From contig JAIELX010000005.1 in NCBI GenBank assembly GCA_019752635.1, forward strand, positions 62,001 to 126,000: a stretch of DNA of 64,000 nucleotides, written 5' to 3'. Source of the DNA: Candidatus Obscuribacterales bacterium (lineage in GTDB: Bacteria > Cyanobacteriota > Vampirovibrionia > Obscuribacterales > Obscuribacteraceae). The notes beneath the pieces are model-generated. The model made no database searches and was not told where the DNA came from. It saw nothing but the letters and a program-made list of their open reading frames with translations. Below, in pieces: positions 53,681 to 62,500 of this stretch; positions within the stretch are counted from its first letter, which is position 1, and each line of letters opens with the position of its first letter. The position numbers and the translations under genes are program-made.

Positions 53681-53874
53681 TCAGTGCCTCTTCAAAATTG
53701 TTCGCAAAAAAGCACGCACTTAAGTACCCGCTTTGCAGGAAACGCGCTCCAGCGCCAAGTGCTGGTACCCCCAGTGTTGCCTGCATAGTCTATCGCTTCT
53801 TGCAAACCGGTGTCAAACGGATGCGCTAATTCGTGTATCCTTAATGAGCATGAGTCCGTGCGTTGTCATCTTTG

Positions 53875-54885
53875 ATGGGATCTCAGGCTTTGTTCACCGC
53901 CCCTTTGCAAGAACGCCAACCTCTGGCCAGCCGGCTTTTACTGGCTGCGGCCGAACGTGGTGCGCTTGCGAATGCATATTTGTTTACAGGTCCTTCGCGC
54001 AGCGATAAGTGGGAGTTGGCTTTGCAACTGGCGGCCGCGCTCAATTGCACAAGGGAGTCGTCAACGCTGTCGACCGGGCGTAGCAGCTGCGTTTCGCAAG
54101 CGTGCCCGCCGGAGCAATGCTGTGTAAATTGTCGATGGATTGCCAATGGTGAGCATCCCCAGGCCTGGCATCTTCTCAAGCGCGAACCTGACAAGACCAA
54201 GATTGCGGTCGAGAAGGCTCGCTTGTTGTGCGAGGAGATCCTGAAGAGTTCCGCGTATTTTCGCGTTATCGTCGTGACCGAAGCCGAACAAAGTGTTTTT
54301 CATGACGCCTCTGCCAATGCTTTGCTGAAAAGCATCGAGGAGCCCGGTGCTCGTTGCCTGTTCGTGTTGTTTGCCGGGCATGCCGATATGGTCCTTCCAA
54401 CAATAGTCAGTCGCTGTCAGGTTTTAGAAGTCAGTGGTGCATATCCTACCGGCTTCTTGTGGAATGATGATGATGCGAGCGAGGAGGCCAGGCAAGCGTT
54501 GGAGACGCATAGGCGACAGTTTATTCGTGAGTTTCCCTCAGTGGTCGAGTCGGCGATTACCTTGAAAGCCGGCTCGATTAAATATGTGCTGGAGAGTCGG
54601 TCCATTGCGGAACGATTAGCCAAGCTGACAGAGGAATATGGATTGTCGCCCGCCATGGTTATCGATGCATATGTATCGGCGGACTTCGAGTGTTTGAAGG
54701 TTCCGGCATGTGACCACGGCGGAGCCCGCCGCTACTTGAATCGCTTGTTATCAGTCGCCGAGACCGCCAAGCAAGAGCTCGATCACTATGTCAAACTAAA
54801 TAATGTGGTAGAGACTTTTGCTTATTCTGTCGCGGAATTGCGCTCACACTTTTCGGGGGAACTTCGTCTTGCCATTTCAAGCTGA
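53875..54885 (+). CDS. holB: DNA polymerase III delta-prime-type clamp-loader subunit
   Basis: The 336-residue AAA-type protein starts at the ATG at 53875 (a TTG at 53863 is possible). It has the AYLFTGPSRSDKWELALQLA segment in place of a proper Walker A, as delta-prime lacks ATPase activity. A zinc-knuckle-like cluster follows (CVSQACPPEQCCVNC), then the conserved DnaX-family stretches FRVIVVTEAEQSVFHDASANALLKSIEEP (read as two adjoining motifs) and an SRCQVLEV sensor-1-like motif with the SRC triad of delta-prime. It helps load the beta clamp during replication. It overlaps the following TPR gene by 17 nt, and diverges from purA. Confidence 0.85.
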   Translation: MGSQALFTAPLQERQPLASRLLLAAAERGALANAYLFTGPSRSDKWELALQLAAALNCTRESSTLSTGRSSCVSQACPPEQCCVNCRWIANGEHPQAWHLLKREPDKTKIAVEKARLLCEEILKSSAYFRVIVVTEAEQSVFHDASANALLKSIEEPGARCLFVLFAGHADMVLPTIVSRCQVLEVSGAYPTGFLWNDDDASEEARQALETHRRQFIREFPSVVESAITLKAGSIKYVLESRSIAERLAKLTEEYGLSPAMVIDAYVSADFECLKVPACDHGGARRYLNRLLSVAETAKQELDHYVKLNNVVETFAYSVAELRSHFSGELRLAISS

Positions 54886-55882
54886 ACGTCGCGAATCTCT
54901 TTTGCGAGCAGTTTTTTCGGTGCCTGTCGCTTTGGGTGCTCTAAGTTTGGGTCTTTTCTACAGCACCGTATCTACCGTCGAAAAGGGATCGATATCCTCC
55001 TCCGCGATGGAGAATGCTGCCAGTGAGTCAACCGAATTGCTGCGAAAGGCTGAAGGGTTTAAGCCCGCGAAACTGGCGCAGAAGGGCAAGTATATTGACG
55101 CTGTCGTTGCCGCCCAGAACTTGCTTGAGGAAAAACCGCACGAGCCTGCCGCTTATCTGTGCGCCGGCAACGTAATGCTGAAGGCAGGTCTGAAAGAAGA
55201 TGCGCTCAGGCATCTGAAAACCGCCTGTGCCATGGCTCCAAAGAATCGTTTCGTTAAGTTGGCTTATGCTCGCGCGCTGGCTACTACGGGGCATCTGACT
55301 GATGCTGTAACCCAGTATCAGGCTATCGCGCAGCAATTGCCTCGCTGGTACGATGCGCGCATGGAGCTGGCCCAGTTACTAATGGTGAACAATCAACCGG
55401 GCGAAGCGGTGAAAGAGTTACAAGAGATAACCAGGCTCTTTCCTGAAAAATCGCTGGCACACAAACTTCTGGGGGTAGCCCTGGCGCGCTCCGGCAAGGC
55501 CGAAGAAGGCATGGACGAATACATGGCCGGAATAGTCGCGGAAGGGCGAACCGGTCAGCCGGAGGCCTTGCAAGAGATTCTGAGCAGCTGGGGAAGCATG
55601 GATAAGGCGAAGTATTACCTTGAGCAAAGGGTGGAAGAGCACCCTAACGACCCTCTGCTGAAGCTACGCCTGGCGCAAGTCTATATGTACGTCAATCAGT
55701 TGGATGAAGCCAAGAAAACCCTGTTGGACGCTCGCAAGCATGCTCCGGCTAATGCCGAGATTCGCCGCTCGCTTTGTGTCCTCTATCTTAAGATGGGCGA
55801 ACGAAAGCCGGCTCTGGCCGAGTTCGTTCAGTCCGTCGGGCTGGAAAAGGAAGCGGAAAAGAAACGCTTGAACAAAAGTTAG
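54869..55882 (+). CDS. Membrane-anchored TPR protein
   Basis: The TTG at 54869 lies inside the end of the clamp-loader gene, 8 nt after GGGGGAA, and is the first start behind the ribosome site; a further upstream TTG would add 17 odd residues. The 337-residue protein has an N-terminal membrane helix ([20 protein letters not shown]) and about seven TPR-type repeats, such as [39 protein letters not shown] and [20 protein letters not shown]. It is coupled to holB by overlap, but there is no known functional link. Its stop overlaps that of the convergent J-protein gene by 4 nt. Confidence 0.8.
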   Translation: MPFQAERRESLLRAVFSVPVALGALSLGLFYSTVSTVEKGSISSSAMENAASESTELLRKAEGFKPAKLAQKGKYIDAVVAAQNLLEEKPHEPAAYLCAGNVMLKAGLKEDALRHLKTACAMAPKNRFVKLAYARALATTGHLTDAVTQYQAIAQQLPRWYDARMELAQLLMVNNQPGEAVKELQEITRLFPEKSLAHKLLGVALARSGKAEEGMDEYMAGIVAEGRTGQPEALQEILSSWGSMDKAKYYLEQRVEEHPNDPLLKLRLAQVYMYVNQLDEAKKTLLDARKHAPANAEIRRSLCVLYLKMGERKPALAEFVQSVGLEKEAEKKRLNKS

Positions 55883-56826
55883 CCTTTGTTCTTTTCCAAG
55901 TTGAGCAATTGTTGGTAGAGCTCTTTCTCTTGCTCGTCTACCTGCTTCGGTATGTCCACCTTGAGGCGAACCATGTGATCGCCTCTTACGCTTTGCTTCA
56001 GTTTGGGCAAGCCGCGTTCGCGCAACCGCAACATGCGCCCTGTTTGGCTCAATGCCGGCACGTTTATGTGAACCTGCCCGTCCAGTGTTTCAACTGTGAC
56101 CTCGCCCCCGACCACCGCTAATGCCGGGGAAATCTTCAACTCGGAGACAATGTTGTCTCCTTCCAGCATGAAGGTCGGGTGCGGCTTTACTTTGACCCGT
56201 AAATAAAGGTCTCCGGGTTTGCCGCCCGGCATTCCCGTCGCAGCCTCCCCCGGCACCCGCACTTTCGACCCGGGACGGACTCCGGCCGGAATCTTCACCT
56301 GGAGATTCTTTGAGCCCTGACCGGGCTTGGTTACTTGAATATTGCGTGCCGCACCGCGCGCTAGCTCTTCAACTGTAAGCTCGATTTCTGCTTCCTGGTC
56401 TAGACCCTTTGCCGGATCACCCGCACGAGCCCTGGCGAATGGTCCCCCTGTCGCCCCCTGTGGATTTGCCCCCTGTGGTCCGAATGTTTGGCCGAACAGG
56501 GCATCAAAAAACTCTGAAAATGGTGACGATTTGCCAAAGCCGCCAAAATCGAACGAGAAGCCACTGAAATCCGGTGGCGGATTAAAATCAGCGCCGGCTT
56601 TCCAATTGGCGCCCAGCATGTCGTACCTTTTGCGCTTTTCCGGGTCTTTCAGAACTTCGTACGCTTCGGCTATCTCTTTGAACTTTTCCTCGGCGGATTT
56701 GTCACCCTGGTTTGTGTCCGGGTGGAACTGACGAGCCAACTTGCGGTAAGCGCTTTTGATTTCTTGTTCCGTGGCTGTACGCTGTACTCCCAGAGTCGCG
56801 TAATAATCTTTGTATTTGACTGCCAA
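55879..56826 (-). CDS. cbpA: CbpA-type DnaJ co-chaperone
   Basis: The TTG at 56826 has CGGAGG 7 nt upstream; a longer ATG-started frame would add 19 residues without J-domain similarity. The 315-residue protein has a J domain (residues 2-70) with intact HPD in [20 protein letters not shown], a Gly/Phe-rich linker ([17 protein letters not shown]), and a C-terminal client-binding domain ([39 protein letters not shown]). It lacks the zinc-finger domain of DnaJ, so it belongs to the type B/CbpA group that stimulates DnaK. No dnaK gene is in the window. Confidence 0.93.
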   Translation of the reverse strand: MAVKYKDYYATLGVQRTATEQEIKSAYRKLARQFHPDTNQGDKSAEEKFKEIAEAYEVLKDPEKRKRYDMLGANWKAGADFNPPPDFSGFSFDFGGFGKSSPFSEFFDALFGQTFGPQGANPQGATGGPFARARAGDPAKGLDQEAEIELTVEELARGAARNIQVTKPGQGSKNLQVKIPAGVRPGSKVRVPGEAATGMPGGKPGDLYLRVKVKPHPTFMLEGDNIVSELKISPALAVVGGEVTVETLDGQVHINVPALSQTGRMLRLRERGLPKLKQSVRGDHMVRLKVDIPKQVDEQEKELYQQLLNLEKNKG

Positions 56827-57123
56827 GGATTTCCTCCGGGCGGTGTTCCGCTTTGAGCGTGCAAGAAGACACGAATCTGGCATCGTGCGCCAGCTTTAGT
56901 CAATTGTATTACTCGCAGCGGTCTTTTTAAGGGCTGAACAAGGAAAGATTAAGGGTGAACTCGATCGGCGGCTAAAGTTTTAGGTAAAGAGCCATCACGG
57001 GAGCAGAACTGAAGGGTAGAATATAAACGGGGAGGGCTTGACAACGCTCGCTGCATGAGTCGAACAATTTATGTATCGCGTGTGTCGGGGCCGGGAAACT
57101 AAATGTGGTAATCGCGCTTGTCT

Positions 57124-58122
57124 ATGCAACAAAGCAATTTCAATTGGTCCGACGTAAGCCGCACTGGTTATGAGGCGCTTACCCGGGGCAATTTTGATAA
57201 GGCCGAAAGGTTGTTTCGCACTGCCATTGATAATGGTGAGTTTGAAGAGGAAGATCTGCGACTGGCCTATAGTTTCTTAGTACTGGGACGTTGTCTGTCG
57301 CAGCGCGGCGACTGGACCGGTGCTGAGCCCATGTATCAAAGGGCGCTGGAAATTTACGAGAAAGTTCACGGACCCGAACACGAGGATGTTGCCTTCTCGC
57401 TGGTTGGTCAGGCTCGTTGCCGCTCACAATGCGGGCAGTATGAGCATGGCGTACGTCTCTACAACCGTGCCTTGAAAGTTTATGAGAAACTTCGCGGACT
57501 CGAGCATGAGGACATCATCACCACTCTTGACGGATTGGGGCAATGCCATATGGCTCAGCGAAACTATGAAGCCGCCATTCCCGTCCTGGAACGGCAGACC
57601 GAGGTGACGGTGAAGCTCCGTGGTCCCTTCGACGATGCTTTAGGAAACACTTTCTTTTCGCTTGGACGTTGTTATGACGAAATGAACAACGACAAAAAAG
57701 CAGTGCCGTTTTTCATGAGGGCGCTTGAGATATACGAACAAGTGGCCGAGCCTGACCGGGAGCAGCTGGCCAACTGTCGTTACAATTTGGCGCGTTGTTA
57801 TCAAGGAACCCGAGAGTTTCTCAAGGCCGAACCTCTGTACGCCAAAGCGCTGGAGTATTTCAAGTCCGGACGAGGACTTGAGCGCAGTGCCGCTTATTGC
57901 ACCTTCGCCCTGGCGACCTGCTACATGGCTGCGGGTGATTATCGGGCCGAAGAATTCCTGAAGCGTGCCCGTGTCCAGTATGAGAAGACATTCGGCACGG
58001 AGCATTTGCAAACCGCATACCTGCTTGAGGCTTATTCCAGACTGCTCGGCAACACTTGTCGTGCATCGGAAGCCAAGCAATTGGAAGAGCAAGCCCGGCG
58101 AATTCGTGAAAAACTGCGATAG
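57124..58122 (+). CDS. Cytoplasmic TPR protein, kinesin light chain-type repeats
   Basis: The ATG at 57124 is two codons after a possible TTG. The 332-residue protein lacks a signal peptide and is built of about seven 42-residue TPR_12 units, with recurring AEPMYQRALEIYEKVHGPEH, VRLYNRALKVYEKLRGLEHE and AEPLYAKALEYFKSGRG. This is the repeat type of kinesin light chain and of many bacterial scaffold proteins. It lies 70 nt upstream of a TadE-like gene on the same strand, so it may be cotranscribed with it. No enzyme domain. Confidence 0.85.
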   Translation: MQQSNFNWSDVSRTGYEALTRGNFDKAERLFRTAIDNGEFEEEDLRLAYSFLVLGRCLSQRGDWTGAEPMYQRALEIYEKVHGPEHEDVAFSLVGQARCRSQCGQYEHGVRLYNRALKVYEKLRGLEHEDIITTLDGLGQCHMAQRNYEAAIPVLERQTEVTVKLRGPFDDALGNTFFSLGRCYDEMNNDKKAVPFFMRALEIYEQVAEPDREQLANCRYNLARCYQGTREFLKAEPLYAKALEYFKSGRGLERSAAYCTFALATCYMAAGDYRAEEFLKRARVQYEKTFGTEHLQTAYLLEAYSRLLGNTCRASEAKQLEEQARRIREKLR

Positions 58123-58191
58123 CCCCTAATTTTAAACTTGGCATAGTCAAATCAACATTGCCGTTGTTGTTTGTCTCCTTGCGAGTTGTGT

Positions 58192-58719
58192 ATGTCTTCT
58201 CAACCTAAGAATTTTGCTGATCTTGCCGCTGTGCGTCGGCGAGCACGGGCGCAGTCACTAATTGAGTTAGTTGCGATCCTTTTGCTTGCGATACCGATGA
58301 TTCTGGTCCTTTTCGATGCCTCTGTAATCATGATGGCCGTGGCGACCAATGATGCCGCATGTAGAGACGCTGCTCGGGCAGCTTCCAGCGGTCCGCCCGG
58401 GTTGTTAGCGGCCGGCAGTCGATCGGTCAACAATGGCGATGCACCCAGCAAGCGAGCTTCAGCTGTACTAAAGCGGATTTATGCTCCCTCCGGTTACTTG
58501 AAAATTCTCGACCATGTTGAAGTGGCGGAAACAATCAAAACGCCTGTGCCGAGTGCTACCGCCGGTGGTGCGGTGATCGGCGAAGTAACGGTAAGAACCT
58601 CGGCCGAAGTGTATCCTCCGTTCATTGTCGGTCATTTCGTCGGTGAATTGCCGTTGCACTTCAAGAAAGAAGAAACCTACAATTACACGTATGTTGTGCC
58701 GATAGCGGCCGCGCCATAA
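58192..58719 (+). CDS. TadE-like pseudopilin, type A (second copy)
   Basis: The ATG at 58192 gives a 175-residue protein; an upstream GTG/TTG would add seven residues. A basic leader ends in RRRARA, followed by QSLIELVAILLLAIPMILVL: a prepilin-type site A/QSLIE with Glu at +5 and then a hydrophobic helix. Next comes TNDAACRDAARAASSGPPG, as in TadE proteins. It is the closest relative in the window to the protein at 39964, sharing IELVA/IETVV and the LFDAS/LFDVA segment. The C-terminal periplasmic part ends in a Tyr-rich strand. It is probably a minor pilin of the same system. Confidence 0.82.
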   Translation: MSSQPKNFADLAAVRRRARAQSLIELVAILLLAIPMILVLFDASVIMMAVATNDAACRDAARAASSGPPGLLAAGSRSVNNGDAPSKRASAVLKRIYAPSGYLKILDHVEVAETIKTPVPSATAGGAVIGEVTVRTSAEVYPPFIVGHFVGELPLHFKKEETYNYTYVVPIAAAP

Positions 58720-58833
58720 TAGCGTCGAACTTGTAGAGGACTTCGCGCCACGTAAGTCGCCTACCGCTGACCCCGGGAGCGGCCCGTCCCTTCCAGCGGG
58801 CACCGAGACGCGACCAATGTAATTGAACTGCAA

Positions 58834-58862
58834 GGCGAGCGTACCTGATTGGTTCGCTCGCC
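58834..58862. terminator. Hairpin downstream of the TadE-like gene
   Basis: GGCGAGCGTACC pairs with GGTTCGCTCGCC over a 5-nt loop with a single mismatch. It lies about 115 nt after the stop at 58719. No strong T-run follows, so termination is uncertain. Confidence 0.45.
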
Positions 58863-58953
58863 AGTACATTAGTTATGACCGGACTCCGGGTGGGAGTCGG
58901 AAATGCTTTGTGTGACGCAGGGGAGCCGTTAGGGTTCGGCTGCGCGTTAGTAA

Positions 58954-59214
58954 CTAACTGAAGTAGACGCCGACTGCGCCGGTCACCCGTCGTAAGAGGC
59001 GAACGTTATCTACTTCTAGTTCCTGACCGTACTCCAGTTCTTGTTGTCCGCGCTGTTTCAGCAGATCGATTAGAGCCTTTCTATCGGACTCGTCTAACAA
59101 GATTCGTTTGTGATGATGATCGGCGGCCACTCGCATCAATTCATTGGTGCTCATGGTTGCGCTGAAAAGAACCGACATCATGACCACTCTTTTCTCCCCC
59201 GTTTGGAAGCCCAC
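58954..59214 (-). CDS. Small hypothetical protein
   Basis: The frame encodes up to 86 residues; alternative ATGs nearby would shorten it to about 75. The C-terminal half (RILLDESDRKALIDLLKQRG, then GQELEVDNVRLLRRV) looks like two amphipathic helices with hydrophobic heptads and a small Gly-Val end. A His triplet precedes them. There is no clear ribosome site and no partner gene. It could be a genuine small helical protein or a chance frame; kept because no other gene occupies the region. Confidence 0.35.
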   Translation of the reverse strand: MGFQTGEKRVVMMSVLFSATMSTNELMRVAADHHHKRILLDESDRKALIDLLKQRGQQELEYGQELEVDNVRLLRRVTGAVGVYFS

Positions 59215-59528
59215 AATGCATTATGTACAACCTTGTTGATCTCGACAAGAGTGCACGATGAGTTGCAGGGGGATTTTCCGAAGAGACTGCGCAATTGCCG
59301 CAACAAAGCGGGTTTCTAAAGGGGTATTTTCCCCGGGGCAGATGGTGCGGAAATGAGATTCGCTTTAGCCGACTCTTCTTCTGGCTAGTTTCTTCCGCTT
59401 CTCGTTCTCTAACTTGACGTTCGACAAGCGCGAGAAACATTTCCATGCAGTAGTTTCAACGTGATAGACTCCCCGCGGCTTGTCGTCAGTTATCCGGTCG
59501 ATTCGGCTAATGAAACAGGCTATGAAGC
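59215..59528. other. Gene-free region beside the giant surface protein gene
   Basis: About 310 nt without a convincing gene. The minus strand carries the 3' end of the region following the giant surface protein gene (stop at 59529). I see no terminator hairpin and no promoter. Confidence 0.5.
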
Positions 59529-62500
59529 CTAGGGGCTGTCGCCGTTGTTGCTATAGGTACCGTGAGATGCGGTTACTACGCCCAAGCATGCCGCGGTCTT
59601 GAGTAGTTTGGCACGCAGATCTTTGTGATCGGCGGAACCGCTATTAAATAGCGATTGCAGGAGGTCGGAACTGCTTACCATGGATACAAACGAGACCTCT
59701 GACAGAACAAGGTGATGATTGTTCAGCATGCTATTGGAGATACGACGACGTCCTACTGCCTCTCTGGATAACAGTTGCGATGGCTGACCTGAGCCTGTAG
59801 CGAGAATGGCTTCGGTTCCTACTCTGACTACCGCTGCTCCTCGGCCTGCTACCACTTGAACGCTACCACCTCTGGGATCCATCAAGTTGCGCACCACAAC
59901 AGCGTCGTCTTTGCGTTTCACATGAACAGCCGATCCCGCGGATAGTTTAACCGTGTATCCGGCGACCTTGACTACTGTGTCTTTTGTCGCATGCACAACG
60001 GCTTCTCCATTGACCAGCTCAAGGTGTTCGCCAAACGGAGCTACTTTGCTGGCGGTCATATGCAGGAGCGTGGCACGGTCTGCAGTTATAGTGCGCATCC
60101 CCTTAGTCGTTGTTATGGACGCCGGAGAAGCAAAGGCGATTGGCTTGAGCTGTGAGGAACCGAACTCAATGGGAACATTTGATTCCACCGCTGATGGCAA
60201 CGCCAACGAAGGTGCAATTGTCGGTTGCGTAGCTTCGAGTGAGCCGAGCGATACAAAACCGGCATTGTTGAGGTTCGGAAGAATTGAAATTTTCGGTGCT
60301 TTCGGCGGCGAGAGGTCATCGGGGTTCTTGGCCAATCCGGCTTTTTGGCGCAACTCTTCAATTCTGCGAAGAAGAATATTCTTGTAGCAAGCTTCGCATT
60401 TCAACAATTGGTCGCGCTGCATCATGTCCTTCAGTTTGAAGGTATTCTGAGCAGCCTTCAGTCCGGGAACTATTAGCTTTGCGCTGACAACGCTTTCGCG
60501 AGGCACGCCGTCGGTAGGAATGAGTTCTTCTTCGTCTAAGCCTACTCCTGCTATTACAATTTCTCTCTCAACACTTGCCTTCAAGGTCTGTGCCGGACCT
60601 GCAGACTCTGGTTGAAATTCGCTCTCTTCCCCGTCTAAAGTTGCCACTCGCAGAACGCCCTTCTCGTTTCTGTTGAGTACCGCAACCGACTGCGCAGGAA
60701 CAACAACGGTTCCCTCTTGAGTTGCTACAACGGTCTTTCCTTTTTCCGACACAACTACCATGCGTCCCTGATCGAAACGGACTTTTCCATGGTCGGCAGC
60801 CACGCGCGTACCGGCCGATGCAACGATGTTTCCGTTCGGGAGCTCAATGCTTTGGCAATCCGCCGCAACTATCAACCAGTTGAGCGTTTCTTGGTCTTGC
60901 ACAGGTTCCTGCAACTTGAGAGGCACCTGACAGAGAATCTTCTCCTCGTGTTGAGTTATTCCCACGTGTCTCGGAGTGTTGTCGTTCTGATAGGCCACCG
61001 ACGCCACAGGCGCCTCCTGCTTGGTCACGACAGGAACAATCAGAGGGGGCGTCGGAGCGGGCGGATTTCCTACCGTAGGATTACCAGTTGTCCCGCAAGT
61101 GAGGCAGACAACGATGGGCACCACACCGATGGTCGGCGCGAGAGCCAATATGTTGGCATTGTTCAACACCACGGCGTTGCCCGGAGTTGGTGGGTCAAGC
61201 ACGATGACGCCACCATTAGCAGTGGCGATGTTATTGTGAATATTCGCCATGTTACTGCCCGGCGTCGATAGGGTTATGTTAAATGTGCCACCACCGATCA
61301 CATTGAAGGTGTTAGTGGTGTCGTCCACGATTCCGCCCGCCGGCCAGAGCACTTTGGAATCAGGCACACGCGACACTGTCAGACCTTGCAAAGCAGCGCC
61401 TATATCTAGCCCGGACATCCCAGCGTAGATGCCCACGCCTCCTCCGTAGTACATCGGGACGGTCTGACCGCCTATACTTTGAGTTCCATCGTTGTCGTCC
61501 AAATGAGCAGCTGACATGAAGCGGGCACCATTTCCAAATGTGACGTCATCACCGCCACTAATCCAGATCCAGCCGCCATAGGATGTGAATGAGATATTGT
61601 TGCCGTCAGCAAAGACGCTACCTGTTGGACTGCTAGCTATTCCGAGATTGCCTAGTTTTGTGACTCCGCCTATAGTGGCACCACCATGAGCCGTAAACTG
61701 TACATCATTTCCGATTAGCACATCACCGGTTCCACTTCCACCCCGATAGTTATCTACAAGAATCGAACCATTACTCAGCACAGAGTTGGCGTCCTGAATC
61801 ATTCCTGCAGATCCCCATCCTGAAGCCGCTCTGCCAGCCATAAATCTGGAGCCGTCATTCAGGCTGGCTCCTGCGGTGCCCAACAATGTGATGTCGTTCG
61901 ACGCGGTTAAGCGAGCATTGGTAGTGGTGCCGACGACGCCAGTTGCAGCGTCAAGCTGAATATTGCCGTTGCGGGCCTCAATGATCGCACCGTTGACGCT
62001 GCCTGCTGCAGCGCGCGCGGAGTAGGAGACGCCCGCGATTCCACTGAGAGGACCATTCAGTGTGTTCTGGTCAGCGGTCACCGAACCGTTGGTGCTGTTG
62101 AACGTTATGTTTGCAGACTGAATGTTTCCTGTGCCACTAACTTGCACATTACCGGCAGATTCCACTTGCACCAACGCAGTACCTGACACATTAAAGTTGT
62201 TGGTTAGCGAAGGCGTGGTCAGAACTACTCTGTTAGCCGAGACATTGTCGGCAGTGGTAACACCGCCGGGTACTGTCATCACGATCTCTTGCCCCATGGT
62301 CGAGGCGTCAATGACGATAGCGTCCACTTCCGACACATAGCCCGAACCCCCGGAGTTTAGAGTCACCGTACCCACTCTTGTATCAAGTGCATTGCTGCTA
62401 GTACCGAAACTTCCAGTGCCGGAGCTCAATTCCAACCGGGCAGATCTAATTTCGCCCGCAGACTGACTAATGTTACCGGAACCAATGGTAGCCAACACGA

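Noticed and set aside
57037..57042. TTGACA upstream of the TPR gene at 57124 as a promoter
   Set aside because: No -10 hexamer lies 16-18 nt downstream; the nearest TTTATG is about 24 nt away.
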